Shown here: in pieces, positions 1 to 9,126 of the stretch
Layout: each line of letters begins with the position of its first letter
Numbering within the stretch: position 1 is the first letter of the stretch
From: Marinobacter sp. EhC06
GTDB taxonomy: Bacteria; Pseudomonadota; Gammaproteobacteria; Pseudomonadales; Oleiphilaceae
Length of the DNA: 64,000 nt
Reading direction: 5' to 3'
Assembly (NCBI RefSeq): GCF_001650915.1
Contig: NZ_LXYO01000023.1
Coordinates: forward strand, 124,001 to 188,000
The notes under the pieces: generated by a model
The model's database searches: none
Seen by the model: the letters and a program-made list of their open reading frames with translations, nothing else
What the model was told of the DNA's origin: nothing
Position numbers and translations under genes: made by a program

Positions 1-963
1 GAGCCGCCAGCGCTCTGCCACAGAGGCGTGAATCGTTGTTTTTATGTTTTTCGGTTTCAGAGTTCGGACCAGCGGTTTCGAGAACCGGAAAATATGTCGG
101 CGTGAGTTGTGCACCTTCGCCCGCGCACTTGGACTGATCCCCGCTGGCAGGTGCTCTTCCAGATCAAGCCCGGCATTCCTGGCTTGACCCACCATCCAGT
201 CAAGGGCGATATCCGAGGCAAACAACCCTTGATCGTCCGCCGGGTAGCCGCCGCCAATATCACTGTGGGAGCCGGCAAACCACACCTGCTCAAGATCCAG
301 TCCGTCCCGGGGCTCCCATAGCGTAGGCTCGAAATCTTCCCGACGCTCATCAATGGCCAGGGCATGGCGGGCTATGCGCACGTTGCTTCCCAGTTTGGTG
401 TCGTAGAATTCATCCTTGCGATCAAACAGCCCCATCAGTGAAAAGGGCACACCCAGGGCACCAACCGTATCCCAGGCGCCCACGAACCGTATCTCCCGCG
501 ACTCATGGCTATGCGCTTTGCGGAATTCCACCGACCGGGCGCCCGAAGGCGCCCAGGCAGCACCGGTTTTTTTGTAGTGGTCGAAAGCCTGCTGTATCAG
601 CCGGGCATCGGGCCGCTTGAGGATACCGCAGTTGTTGATCAGCCCGCACAGGGAACGCACGGTGTAGGCGCCACGGCTGAATCCGAACAGGTAAATGTCG
701 GTGCCGGGCGTAAAATTCTGAACGATATAGCGGTAGGCATCCATGATGTTCTTGTGGATGCCCTGTCCGGTCACGCCACCAACCACCGCATTATGGTAGG
801 AGCCGATACCCCAGTCATAAAACACGTGCTGGGGCCGGCCATCACTGGCTATCGGGCGAATGGCCCTGGCCATTCTCAGGACATTGGTGGGAACGTCTTT
901 CTGCAGGTCTTCTTCAGGACGATTCCATGTGCCGTCGGCACAGACAACGAGGCGCTTCACCAT
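1..963 (-). CDS. DUF2235 alpha/beta-hydrolase domain protein (C-terminus cut by window edge)
   Basis: Open reading frame from an ATG at 961-963 running off the left edge without a stop, so only about 321 N-terminal residues are visible. It begins MVKRLVVCADGTWNRP, the hallmark start of DUF2235 proteins, and has a GFSRGAYT nucleophile elbow near residue 90 and a GSHSDIGGG segment further on. Family members are predicted serine hydrolases; some (Tle1 type) are type VI secretion phospholipase effectors, but many are not. Nothing visible here (no VgrG, no immunity gene) ties it to secretion, though the downstream side is outside the window. Family assignment is firm; substrate unknown. Confidence 0.85.
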   Translation of the reverse strand, partial: MVKRLVVCADGTWNRPEEDLQKDVPTNVLRMARAIRPIASDGRPQHVFYDWGIGSYHNAVVGGVTGQGIHKNIMDAYRYIVQNFTPGTDIYLFGFSRGAYTVRSLCGLINNCGILKRPDARLIQQAFDHYKKTGAAWAPSGARSVEFRKAHSHESREIRFVGAWDTVGALGVPFSLMGLFDRKDEFYDTKLGSNVRIARHALAIDERREDFEPTLWEPRDGLDLEQVWFAGSHSDIGGGYPADDQGLFASDIALDWMVGQARNAGLDLEEHLPAGISPSARAKVHNSRRHIFRFSKPLVRTLKPKNIKTTIHASVAERWRL

Positions 964-1011
964 GGCAGACTCCTTTGCCACAAAGTGGTCAGATTTTAAC
1001 CACAGTATAGC

Positions 1012-1221
1012 TCAGGGCCGGTCATCCGGCGGCGCGCCCTCCTCACATTTCCGGCACTCAAGCTCAAACCAGAGCATCGATGCCCTTCCCTCTTCCGTGG
1101 TAACCCATGGGCGGTTCACCCAGGGCGGCGTGTGCCGCACATGCTGATTGTGCCCACACGCCAACTGGGCAACCCAGTGGTTTTCTTCGTCCTTATGATA
1201 ACCGGTGATGGGCTGTTTCAT
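1012..1221 (-). CDS. DUF3565 small protein
   Basis: Protein of 69 residues beginning MKQPITGYHKDEENHWVAQL, followed by CGHNQHVRHTPPW, the conserved core of DUF3565. A CxxC-like pair (ECRKCEEG) near the end suggests metal binding. The start at 1221 was chosen over an ATG 18 nt upstream because GGAGGTCAA lies directly before it. Its function is not known. It is a single gene, 48 bp upstream of the DUF2235 gene on the same strand. Confidence 0.75.
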   Translation of the reverse strand: MKQPITGYHKDEENHWVAQLACGHNQHVRHTPPWVNRPWVTTEEGRASMLWFELECRKCEEGAPPDDRP

Positions 1222-1315
1222 TTGACCTCCTTCGTACATATGCGGGGTGACGCCAGGCGGCCCAAACCCTTATCCTGAGATATAAACTTATTCCATCAGC
1301 TTCAGGAGCTCAGCC

Positions 1316-1696
1316 ATGAAAACTGCCCATGACCTTGTAGAAGCCGCCAGGAAAGACATTCAGGAAGTGCCCCTGGATCAGGCGGATGATGCCATCAAGA
1401 ATGCCGATCTTCTGCTGGATGTGCGTGATGCGGATGAGTACCGGGCTGGTCATATACCGGGCGCGGTAAACATTTCCCGTGGTCTGCTGGAGTTCAAGTT
1501 TACCAATGATCCGGCGTTCGAGAGCCGCGACATGAACATCGTCTGCTACTGCAAGACGTCCGGGCGAGCCGCATTGAGTGCCAAAGCCCTGAAGGAAATG
1601 GGCTACATGCATGTGCAGTCCATCGCCGGCGGATTTGATGCCTGGCAGGAAGCCGACAAACCGGTCGCCAAGCCGGAACTACCCTCGTTCGAGTAA
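1316..1696 (+). CDS. Rhodanese-like domain protein
   Basis: Protein of 126 residues with one rhodanese domain: LLDVRDADEYRAGHIPGAVNI near residues 33-54 and the active-site loop CKTSGRAAL near residue 80, whose cysteine would carry the persulfide. This is the single-domain GlpE/PspE-like class, probably cytoplasmic as no signal peptide is seen. An AGGAG lies about 10 nt before the ATG. It is monocistronic and convergent with ychJ. The in vivo sulfur acceptor cannot be told from sequence. Confidence 0.85.
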   Translation: MKTAHDLVEAARKDIQEVPLDQADDAIKNADLLLDVRDADEYRAGHIPGAVNISRGLLEFKFTNDPAFESRDMNIVCYCKTSGRAALSAKALKEMGYMHVQSIAGGFDAWQEADKPVAKPELPSFE

Positions 1697-1703
1697 TTGG
1701 CGC

Positions 1704-2162
1704 CTACAAGCAGCAGGCCTTGTACTTCCTGCCGCTGCCACAGGGGCAGGGGTCGTTACGACCGGGCTTCATCTGGCCCTCGCTGGTATCGCCCCGAAGG
1801 TAATACCAGCGACCCTGCTCCCGAACGAAATCGGAGTTTTCCTCGAGAAATCCCCAGCCCTTGCCCAGGCGGTAGAGCGCACGAAAATGAACCGTCCCGC
1901 GATCGCCCGACTCATTGGTGTCCAGGATCTGCAAACCGGTCCAGTTCGGCGAGTCTGCCAGAGTGAGCGTCTCCGGCCGCGTGCTCTGATGCCAGGTAGC
2001 TTGCAGGTACTCGGGAAGATCAAGAACGAACGCCGCGTAACGGGACCGCATCAGTGCCTCCGGCGATGGTGCCGGTTCGCCCTGATGGAAGGGCCGGCAG
2101 CATTCAAGGTAGGATTTGCCGCTGCCACAAGGGCAACTTTGGAGTTCAGGCTGCTGCGTCAT
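1704..2162 (-). CDS. ychJ: YchJ-family protein with two SEC-C zinc motifs
   Basis: Protein of 152 residues with the architecture of YchJ (UPF0225): an N-terminal [13 protein letters not shown] motif, a central NTF2-like fold typified by SRYAAFVL and ADSPNW, and a C-terminal [17 protein letters not shown] motifs bind zinc and resemble the SecA C-terminus, but the protein's role is unproven. Length matches the family. It converges with the rhodanese gene with only 7 bp between stops. Confidence 0.9.
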   Translation of the reverse strand: MTQQPELQSCPCGSGKSYLECCRPFHQGEPAPSPEALMRSRYAAFVLDLPEYLQATWHQSTRPETLTLADSPNWTGLQILDTNESGDRGTVHFRALYRLGKGWGFLEENSDFVREQGRWYYLRGDTSEGQMKPGRNDPCPCGSGRKYKACCL

Positions 2163-2261
2163 CGGGGCTCAATCTTTTCGACTATGCTCGTAGTCCGGCA
2201 GTGTATCAGTATCAAACCGGTGTTGCTCCGGCCTTCTCCACTGACTTCTTGGTGATTCCCT

Positions 2262-2993
2262 TTGACGGATGTATCGCTGTTACAGATTCTCCTGGCCAAC
2301 CTTGCCATTCTTGCCGGGGCCTGCCTGCAAGGCGTGGCCGGCTATGGCATTGGCACGCTGGCCGCGCCCTTGCTGTTTCTGATCAGCCCGGTGTTGGTCC
2401 CGGGACCGTTAATCCTGAATGCCACGCTGCTCACCGTCTTCATGCTGATACGCAATCGCGGTGCGCTGCAGGTCCGGGAAGTGCGTTTTGCCATCGTCGG
2501 CGGTGTTGCCGGCGCAATCCTGGCGGCTCTGACACTGCTGATAATCTCCACCGCGGGCTTTGAGCTGATCTTCGGTGTGCTGATTCTTGCTGGGGTAGCG
2601 CTCAGTATTGGTGGACTCAAGCCAGCGCTGAACGCCCGGAACAGTGTGATGGCCGGAGCCGCCTCGACCTATATGGGCACGATCACCGCCGTGGGTGGAC
2701 CGCCCATCGCGTTGATCTACCAGAATGAAAAGGGGCCGCTGGTCAGGGCCAATATGTCCGCGTTCTTTTTGGCAGCCAGTGTCCTGAGCCTGTCAGGTCT
2801 GTTTGCCTCAGGCTACCTGGGCACCCGAGAGTTGTTCCTGTTCGCAGTTACCTTCCCGGGCGTCTTCCTGGGCTTCTGGCTCTCCGGCAAACTCGTCAAC
2901 CGCATGCCCTTTGAGGGGCTTCGCCCGGTGATTCTGGCTATTGCAGCCATCGCCGGAACCGCCGCCCTCATTCGCGGCCTGCTCTCTCTTTAG
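2262..2993 (+). CDS. TauE/SafE-family anion exporter
   Basis: Very hydrophobic protein of 243 residues with about eight predicted membrane segments and the TauE/SafE signature GVAGYGIGTLAAPLLF near the N-terminus plus a second repeat around GGPPIALIY. Family members export sulfite, sulfoacetate or other small anions across the inner membrane. The only in-frame start near the family's N-terminus is TTG at 2262, with a weak GGTGA upstream. The substrate is not deducible; there is no sulfur gene beside it except the rhodanese about 600 bp away. Confidence 0.8.
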   Translation: MTDVSLLQILLANLAILAGACLQGVAGYGIGTLAAPLLFLISPVLVPGPLILNATLLTVFMLIRNRGALQVREVRFAIVGGVAGAILAALTLLIISTAGFELIFGVLILAGVALSIGGLKPALNARNSVMAGAASTYMGTITAVGGPPIALIYQNEKGPLVRANMSAFFLAASVLSLSGLFASGYLGTRELFLFAVTFPGVFLGFWLSGKLVNRMPFEGLRPVILAIAAIAGTAALIRGLLSL

Positions 2994-3670
2994 GAATCTG
3001 CCCAGAGCCTTACCCGGAAGCGGTTCTTGCGCCACAGGAATGCCAGCCAGACTGCGTGGGCATTGATCAGGAACGCGAGGATCCACTCGAACGCATCGTC
3101 CTTACGGCTGTAGAATTCCGGGGCCACGCCATTCAGAATCACTGAAAGAATTCCGACGGCCAGGATCAGCTGGCAAAGATTCAGCAGCCTCATGCCCGTG
3201 TGCTTCCATAATGGATGACTGCGCAATCCGGAACTGACCAGCAGCTCACAGATGAAGGTGAGCGAGAAATACAGAACCACGCCAATACGGCGGATCAGGT
3301 TGAAGCCGTCACCGGCATGGCCCAGCGCCAGGGTATAGGCACCCAGCGAGACACTGGCCACCAGGCCCAGCCACGGAATCCAGGCAACTCCGGAGGAATG
3401 GACACCGAGCTGGCGCAGCCACCGGCCGTTAAGCCACCAGAACAGGATCCCCAGCAAAGCCGCCGGTAGCATGGTGCCTTTAAAAATGAAATAAGAAGTG
3501 CCGTGACGGCCGGTACGACTGATGCTGGTGCAACTGTCCCAATAGGGGAAGCACAACTCCACATGGCCTTCCAGTACCGATACGGTGAAGGTGATATGAA
3601 TGGTAATCAGAGGCACCAGCGCCGCAGCAAGGGCGAGCCACCAGAGATGAAAGGAACGATGGTCAGTCAT
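2990..3670 (-). CDS. Frag1/DRAM/Sfk1-like integral membrane protein
   Basis: Protein of 226 residues with six likely membrane segments. The first extracytoplasmic loop has CFPYWDSCTSISRTGRHGTSY followed by a membrane segment, which resembles the FPYISD-type loop of Frag1/DRAM/Sfk1 proteins. Bacterial members have no assigned role. I prefer the ATG at 3670, which has AGAGGG upstream, to the longer frame starting at 3733. Its last codon overlaps the exporter stop by 4 bp in convergent orientation. The family call is by loop resemblance only. Confidence 0.55.
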   Translation of the reverse strand: MTDHRSFHLWWLALAAALVPLITIHITFTVSVLEGHVELCFPYWDSCTSISRTGRHGTSYFIFKGTMLPAALLGILFWWLNGRWLRQLGVHSSGVAWIPWLGLVASVSLGAYTLALGHAGDGFNLIRRIGVVLYFSLTFICELLVSSGLRSHPLWKHTGMRLLNLCQLILAVGILSVILNGVAPEFYSRKDDAFEWILAFLINAHAVWLAFLWRKNRFRVRLWADS

Positions 3671-3833
3671 TGCAAGAATCCCTCTAAGCGACTCCAGCCC
3701 CGGAAACACAACACTGGCAAAACCGGTCGCCAACGAATTGAATGAACATTATTTGACCAGATTTTGCAATCCGGTCCATCCTGTCAGGGGATTTTTGCCT
3801 CAAAATAGTGCTCCAGGGATTCAGGATCAGGGT

Positions 3834-5171
3834 ATGAGTGCACCGCATCAGGAAATTATTGAAAGCCAGATCGACGTGTCAAAACTAGCCATCGGCATGC
3901 ACGTCATCCGTCTGGACCGGCCCTGGGAAGATACGGACTTCCTGATTCAAGGGTTTGTTATTCGAGATCAGACAGAGATCGACTCGCTACGGGCACAGTG
4001 CGAGTTCGTCTTCATTGAAGGGCGTATCGATGGGGCACCGCTGCCAAAACATGAGAACGACAGCGGTCGGAAGTCTTCCGGCCTGATGGGACTCTTCCGC
4101 AGAAAACAGGCTCCCGAACCTGTCCAGAATACCCACAGCCCTGTACCGCCGCGAAAGCGCGTCCGCTATATCAACAAGATCGACGCCGGCCGGGAGATGG
4201 AAACCGCGGTCATACGCTTCGAAGAGGCTCAAAAAACCGCCAAATCCATTATGTCTGGCTTGAGGGTGGGGCGCACGCTGGACCTGAACAACGCCCGCAC
4301 AGTGGTTAACCACTGCGTGGAAAGCGTGCTCCGGAATGAGAACGCCCTGTTGTTGCTTACCAAAATCAAGCATCAGGATGAGTACACCGCCGAGCACTGT
4401 ATCAACGTGTCCATTCTGGCGGCCGCCTTTGGCAAGCACCTGGGCTTGCTTGAAGGAGAAATCCGCAATCTGGCCCTGTGTGGTTTGCTCCATGATGTCG
4501 GCAAGACCCGGATTCCCGATGAAATCCTCAACAAACCGGGAGCGCTGACCCCTAAAGAATTCGACGTCATGCGTCACCACACCACCCACGGCCGTACCAT
4601 TCTGATGGGGACCAGCAATTCCCTGAACACCGCCGTGGATGTGGCATTCAGCCATCACGAGCGGATGGACGGCTCGGGCTATCCCCGGGGCCTGCACGCC
4701 CAGCAGATCCCCTACTTTGCCAAGATCATTGGTCTGGTGGATACCTACGATGCCATTACCAGCAACCGGGTCTACGACAAGGGTCGGGCCTCCATGCAGG
4801 CACTGGAAATTATCCACAAGCACCGGGGCACCCAGTTCGACGAGGAGCTGGCGGATGCCTTTATCCAGATGATCGGGGTGTACCCCCCGGGATCCATCGT
4901 TGAGATGGTGAATGGCGAGGTTGGCATCGTTGTGGAGAGCCGGCCAGAGCATAAACTGAAGCCCTGCGTTCTGTTGGTCCGGGAGTCCGATAAAAGCCTG
5001 ATGGCACCCTATCGGACGGTCGATCTGAAGGTCAGCCCTGAAGATGCTGCCGGTGAAATCTATCGCATCGCCCGGGAAGTCCCTGACGGAACCTACGAGA
5101 TCGTGCTTCAGGAGTTTGTCGATCAGGGCCTGATTGTAACCACGCCGAGTCGCAGCCCTGACGCCATATAA
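3834..5171 (+). CDS. HD-GYP c-di-GMP phosphodiesterase with N-terminal DUF3391
   Basis: Protein of 445 residues. The N-terminal 130 residues match DUF3391 (IDVSKLAIGMHVIRLDRPW). The HD-GYP domain has LLHDVGKTRIPDEI near residue 219 and HHERMDGSGYPRGL near residue 275, so the metal-binding histidines and GYP motif are intact and the protein should hydrolyse c-di-GMP. A longer frame opens at 3738, but the start at 3834 (AGGATCAGGG before ATG) places DUF3391 at the extreme N-terminus as usual. It is followed by a diguanylate cyclase, so synthesis and breakdown are paired. Confidence 0.9.
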   Translation: MSAPHQEIIESQIDVSKLAIGMHVIRLDRPWEDTDFLIQGFVIRDQTEIDSLRAQCEFVFIEGRIDGAPLPKHENDSGRKSSGLMGLFRRKQAPEPVQNTHSPVPPRKRVRYINKIDAGREMETAVIRFEEAQKTAKSIMSGLRVGRTLDLNNARTVVNHCVESVLRNENALLLLTKIKHQDEYTAEHCINVSILAAAFGKHLGLLEGEIRNLALCGLLHDVGKTRIPDEILNKPGALTPKEFDVMRHHTTHGRTILMGTSNSLNTAVDVAFSHHERMDGSGYPRGLHAQQIPYFAKIIGLVDTYDAITSNRVYDKGRASMQALEIIHKHRGTQFDEELADAFIQMIGVYPPGSIVEMVNGEVGIVVESRPEHKLKPCVLLVRESDKSLMAPYRTVDLKVSPEDAAGEIYRIAREVPDGTYEIVLQEFVDQGLIVTTPSRSPDAI

Positions 5172-5193
5172 GTAGCCCTGACGCCACATAAAA
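5154..5193. repeat. Two 20-bp direct repeats spanning the HD-GYP stop codon
   Basis: AGCCCTGACGCCATATAAGT (5154-5173) is followed directly by AGCCCTGACGCCACATAAAA (5174-5193), 17 of 20 bases identical. The first unit holds the last codons and stop of the phosphodiesterase gene, so the second looks like a slippage duplication of the gene's 3' end. Confidence 0.8.
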
Positions 5194-5267
5194 GGGACAG
5201 TCCGTTACTTTCTAACCTGGAATGCCCTGCTATACTGCTTGCCAAACAAATTCCGGCACAACAAGAC

Positions 5268-6221
5268 ATGAATTCCGGCATCCCTTCCCTCAACATTCCT
5301 GCCGCGCCAGACGGTGCTGACATTTCGAAGGTCACTCCTGCCGAAGGGCTCAGGGCCGTGCTCGACAATCTGGACGCCCTGGTTTATGTCTCTGACTTCG
5401 AAACCTATGAACTCCTTTACATGAATGCCTATGGCCGAAGAATCTGGGGTTCTATAGATGGGAAAAAGTGCTGGGAAGTCCTGCAGGATAACGCCAGCCC
5501 CTGCGACTTCTGCACCAATCACCTGCTGATTGATTCCGAAGGCACCCCTTCCCCGCCTCATATCTGGGAATTTCAGAACCGGTTGGACAAACGCTGGTAC
5601 CAGTGCCGGGATCAGGCAATTCCCTGGATAGACGGCCGACTGGTCCGCCTCGAAATTGCTACAGATATCACCGACCGAAAGGAAATGGAGCTGGCGCTCA
5701 AGGAGGCCCATGAAAAAGCTCGGGCCGCTGCATTGGAGGACGACCTTACCGGACTTCACAACAGGAGAGCCTTTTTCGAGCTGGGTAACCAGCTTTTGAA
5801 GCAGTCCCGAAGAAACGGCTCGCCTCTGGCGATCATCATGTTTGACCTGGACCACTTCAAACAGATCAATGATAACCATGGCCACGAGACCGGAGATGAG
5901 GTTCTGCGGCACATAGGGCAGGTTCTGGAAACCAACGTCCGGGAGGCGGATGTTGCAGCTCGTATTGGTGGTGAAGAGTTCGCGATCCTGCTTGCTGATG
6001 CCGATGCCGTTCAGGCTTCAGAAATGGCAGAGCGACTGCTGAGCCTCATGCAGAAAACGCCAGTCCGGTACCGTGATGTCCGTATCCGGCCAACCGCCAG
6101 TTTCGGCATTTCAGCGCTTCGCCCTGAGGAGTCAAATCTCGAGAATCTTCTGGCGAGAGCGGATAACGCGATGTATGAGTCAAAAGCTCTTGGCAGGGGT
6201 CGGGTGCGTATCAAGCCCTGA
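5268..6221 (+). CDS. PAS-GGEEF diguanylate cyclase
   Basis: Protein of 317 residues. Residues 25-145 form a PAS-like sensor (LDNLDALVYVSDFETYELLY, ending in EIATDITDRKEME), and residues 155-317 a GGDEF domain with DDLTGLHNRRAF, DLDHFKQIND and the active-site RIGGEEF. An READ motif five residues before GGEEF is an RxxD inhibitory site, so product feedback is likely. No membrane segment or signal peptide is seen, so it is cytoplasmic. The sensor has two CxxC-like cysteines (SPCDFC) that could bind metal or respond to redox; that is inference. Confidence 0.9.
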   Translation: MNSGIPSLNIPAAPDGADISKVTPAEGLRAVLDNLDALVYVSDFETYELLYMNAYGRRIWGSIDGKKCWEVLQDNASPCDFCTNHLLIDSEGTPSPPHIWEFQNRLDKRWYQCRDQAIPWIDGRLVRLEIATDITDRKEMELALKEAHEKARAAALEDDLTGLHNRRAFFELGNQLLKQSRRNGSPLAIIMFDLDHFKQINDNHGHETGDEVLRHIGQVLETNVREADVAARIGGEEFAILLADADAVQASEMAERLLSLMQKTPVRYRDVRIRPTASFGISALRPEESNLENLLARADNAMYESKALGRGRVRIKP

Positions 6222-6238
6222 ATCGCACCCGGAGCAAT

Positions 6239-6667
6239 TCACCCTGGCCGTTTTGTTACCGCCATGGTCAGCCGGGAAATACAGGTGGTTTTCCCTTCTT
6301 CGTTCTCAAGCAGAATTTCCCATACCTGAGTAGCACTACCAATGTGAATGGGCCTGGCCGTTCCATAGACCCAGCCCTTGGTGACCGGACGGATGTGGTT
6401 GGCGTTGATGTCCAGCCCCACCGCCACGGTTTCCGGATCTTTCAGACAGCAATTGGCCGCCATACTGCCCAGGGTTTCCGCCAGCAGGACGGATGAGCCT
6501 CCGTGAAGGATGCCAAAAGGCTGAACCGTACGCTCATCAACGGGCATGCGACCTTTAACGTAGTCATCACCAATCTCAAGGTACTCGATACCCATGTAGC
6601 TAACCGCCGTGTTTTCACTGGCTTTGGCAAGGTGTTCAAGGTTCGGGGTGCTGGTCCAGATTGCCAT
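6239..6667 (-). CDS. Hotdog-fold thioesterase (MenI/EntH/PaaI type)
   Basis: Protein of 142 residues with the PaaI-like hotdog core: FGILHGGSSVLLAETLGSMAA, where the HGG and downstream Glu are the conserved catalytic elements, and VGLDINANHIRPV. Such enzymes hydrolyse acyl-CoA or aryl-CoA thioesters, with MenI and EntH as best-known relatives; the substrate here is unknown. An AACAACAA motif lies 17 nt upstream of the start codon, as at several genes of the phenol operon. It sits convergently between two c-di-GMP genes. Confidence 0.85.
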   Translation of the reverse strand: MAIWTSTPNLEHLAKASENTAVSYMGIEYLEIGDDYVKGRMPVDERTVQPFGILHGGSSVLLAETLGSMAANCCLKDPETVAVGLDINANHIRPVTKGWVYGTARPIHIGSATQVWEILLENEEGKTTCISRLTMAVTKRPG

Positions 6668-6683
6668 AGAGGAACTGCTCTCG

Positions 6684-6691
6684 TTGTTGTT
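6684..6691 (-). promoter_or_regulatory. AACAACAA (CA) motif upstream of the thioesterase
   Basis: On the minus strand the leader reads AACAACAA, an exact fit to the AAnAAnAA element recognised by Hfq with Crc in pseudomonads. It is 17 nt before the ATG at 6667. Function is inferred from the motif and position only. Confidence 0.4.
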
Positions 6692-6738
6692 TGAAACAGG
6701 AAAAACAAGACCCCCAGTTTATACAGATAGGATGCGAA

Positions 6739-9006
6739 CTACCAAGCTCTTCTTTGCTGCCCCGTCATGGACTTTTCAATTAATCCCTCAAACTCCAGCG
6801 CAGGCAGTGGCCGGCTGAAATAGTAGCCCTGAAAGCGGGTGCAGCCCATGCCGACAAGGCGCTCCAACTGCCCTTTGGTTTCCACACCTTCCGCCACTGC
6901 TGATAACCTGAGCGCAGAGGCCAGGGCCAGGATGGTCTCGGCAATGGTAGCGTCGTTCGGGTCATCCAGAATGTCCCGCACAAACCCTTGGTCAATTTTC
7001 AGCTCATCGAGGGAGAGACGTTTGAGATAGCCAAGGGATGAGTACCCCGTGCCAAAATCGTCCAGGGAGATTCGTATCCCCATGCTTCTCAGTGTGCGAA
7101 GCGTCTCTTCCACCAATTCAAGGTCGTAGGCCAGCGCGCTTTCGGTAATTTCCACTTTCAGGTTTCTGGGGGATGCACCGGTTTTTCTCAGTAATGCCAT
7201 CACGGTCGAACAGAAAGAGGGCAGGTGAAACTGCCTTGCACTCACGTTTACCGAAACCTGAAGCTGCGACAGTGCACCGGCCCGCTTCTTCCAGCTGGCG
7301 ACCCGGGAGAGAACTTCTTCCAGAACCCAATAGCCAACCGATTCAATGAGCCCCGTCTCCTCCGCCAGCGGAATAAATTCGGCGGGAGACACCATACCGC
7401 GGCCCGGGCAATGCCACCGAAGCAATGCCTCGGCCCCTACCGGTTTACCTTTCTCGTCAACCAGAACCTGATAGTGGACCGCCAACTGATTCTTCCGTAA
7501 AGCCAATCGAAGGTCGGATTCCATGGCCAGACGCTCAGACACCTTTTTCTGCATCATCGAATCGTAAAAACGGATGCAATTGCGGCCGTCTTCCTTGGCA
7601 CGAAACATGGCCATATCCGCCTGGCTGAGAAGCTCTTCAAGGGAGGTATCGTGATCGAAGAACAGGGTCACCCCGATGCTTGGGGTGCCCGTGTAGTCGA
7701 TGCCGTTAAGATCATAGGGTTCGTTCAGGGCATCCCGGACCTTTTCGCAGACCTTTTCCACCCGGGCAGCGGCATTGGCAGCATCGGCTGGAAACCCTTT
7801 CAGAATAAGAACAAATTCGTCGCCTCCAAGCCTGGCGACAGTATCCCATTCGCGGACCGTCTGTTTCAGCCTCTGACCTACCTGAATCAACAGCTCATCA
7901 CCGGTCAGATGCCCCGCTGAGTCATTGATGTTCTTGAAGTTATCAAGATCGATAAATACCAGGGCACCATGATTCTGATCCCGAGTGCTTCCGGTTAACG
8001 CCTGCGCCAGGCGGTCCCTCAGTAACCGACGGTTTGGCAGACCAGTGAGCGGGTCGTAGAACGCCAGTTTCTCGATCTCGGATTCTGACTGCTTGCGGTC
8101 AGTCACGTCGTAGAAATAGCCGTGCCAGATCGTACTGTTATCCGCCAGACGGGCGGGCACTGAACGGGCTTCTATCCATGCGGCACTGCCGTCTTTTCTG
8201 AACGCCCGGAAATCAGTTTCGAACGGCGTCATCTGCAGGCGGGATTCTTCTACCTTTTCAAGAAAGCCTGCCTTGTCATCATGATGAATGAGTTCCAGCA
8301 AAGGTCTGGCGTCTGGCCGGAGTGTGTCCACTGCCAAACCAAACATGATCTCTACTTTTTTGCTGAGGAAAGGAAAGGTTACTCGCCCGTCCGGGTAAAT
8401 CCTGAACTGGAAGATGACCCCCGGGAACTGATCAGAATACCGGTAGAGGCTGTTCTCATACCTTGCATTGCGCCCGGCCAGTATTTGACGATGCACCGAG
8501 GAACCCAATACGTCACCCAACTGAACCAGGAACTCTCTCATTGCTGCATCCGGAGTTTCGGAGCGATCAAGAAAATCAAATCCCAGCACACCGGCCAGTT
8601 GGCCTTCCAGTTTTATCCCGATCAGGATCAGGCTTCGGATTCCCTGTCGCCGGAATTCGAGTTTTTCTTCATTTGCCTCATCGGGGAGTTTTTCAACGTC
8701 AGGAATAACAACAACCGGAAAGTCATCAAGTTGCTCTGCCAGCCACGGAAACCGCTCCATTGGCACATTCTGGATGGCATCTCGTTGGGGTGACGTTCCG
8801 GGGCTGCAGATCTCGTGAGTGATGGAGGCAGTCTGGGTGGCCTCTTCAAGCATCACCAGGTAGCTGCGATCCGCCTTAAGATGGGTGCCAAGTTCGGCAA
8901 TGACCTTCTGGATGCTCCCATCCAGTTCGTCAATCCTCGACCGGGCCAGACTGAGAGACAGCCTGTAAACAAGTTCTCGTTGATCGCGGGTAACTGCTTC
9001 TACCAT
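6739..9006 (-). CDS. GAF-PAS-GGDEF-EAL bifunctional c-di-GMP protein
   Basis: Protein of 755 residues. Residues 1-175 look like a GAF sensor, 185-310 a PAS/PAC sensor (ending YFYDVTDRKQSE), about 320-480 a GGDEF domain (DPLTGLPNRRLL; RLGGDEFVLIL near residue 393, with RxxD before it), and 490-745 an EAL domain (EALLRW near residue 527, EITESAL, DDFGTGYSSLGYL near 650, KIDQGFV). Both catalytic motifs look intact, so either activity may dominate depending on the sensors. There is no membrane segment. AAGGAG precedes the start. It is 120 bp downstream of a periplasmic binding protein gene on the same strand and may be the last gene of that operon. Confidence 0.92.
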   Translation of the reverse strand: MVEAVTRDQRELVYRLSLSLARSRIDELDGSIQKVIAELGTHLKADRSYLVMLEEATQTASITHEICSPGTSPQRDAIQNVPMERFPWLAEQLDDFPVVVIPDVEKLPDEANEEKLEFRRQGIRSLILIGIKLEGQLAGVLGFDFLDRSETPDAAMREFLVQLGDVLGSSVHRQILAGRNARYENSLYRYSDQFPGVIFQFRIYPDGRVTFPFLSKKVEIMFGLAVDTLRPDARPLLELIHHDDKAGFLEKVEESRLQMTPFETDFRAFRKDGSAAWIEARSVPARLADNSTIWHGYFYDVTDRKQSESEIEKLAFYDPLTGLPNRRLLRDRLAQALTGSTRDQNHGALVFIDLDNFKNINDSAGHLTGDELLIQVGQRLKQTVREWDTVARLGGDEFVLILKGFPADAANAAARVEKVCEKVRDALNEPYDLNGIDYTGTPSIGVTLFFDHDTSLEELLSQADMAMFRAKEDGRNCIRFYDSMMQKKVSERLAMESDLRLALRKNQLAVHYQVLVDEKGKPVGAEALLRWHCPGRGMVSPAEFIPLAEETGLIESVGYWVLEEVLSRVASWKKRAGALSQLQVSVNVSARQFHLPSFCSTVMALLRKTGASPRNLKVEITESALAYDLELVEETLRTLRSMGIRISLDDFGTGYSSLGYLKRLSLDELKIDQGFVRDILDDPNDATIAETILALASALRLSAVAEGVETKGQLERLVGMGCTRFQGYYFSRPLPALEFEGLIEKSMTGQQRRAW

Positions 9007-9126
9007 CGCTACGGACTCCTTCCCAGCAATACTTCCTGTTTATCCGTTACACTTGCTCGAAGCGCCTCTGACAACTTACGACGAGTACACTCCTACAGTT
9101 CACGCGCCTTCGACAAAGGCCACCTC

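Noticed and set aside
505-999. A 164-codon plus-strand open frame
   Set aside because: It is the shadow of the DUF2235 gene, whose N-terminal and nucleophile motifs are convincing on the minus strand.
3987-5189. A 400-codon open frame on the minus strand
   Set aside because: Antisense to the HD-GYP gene, with no family resemblance; a shadow frame.
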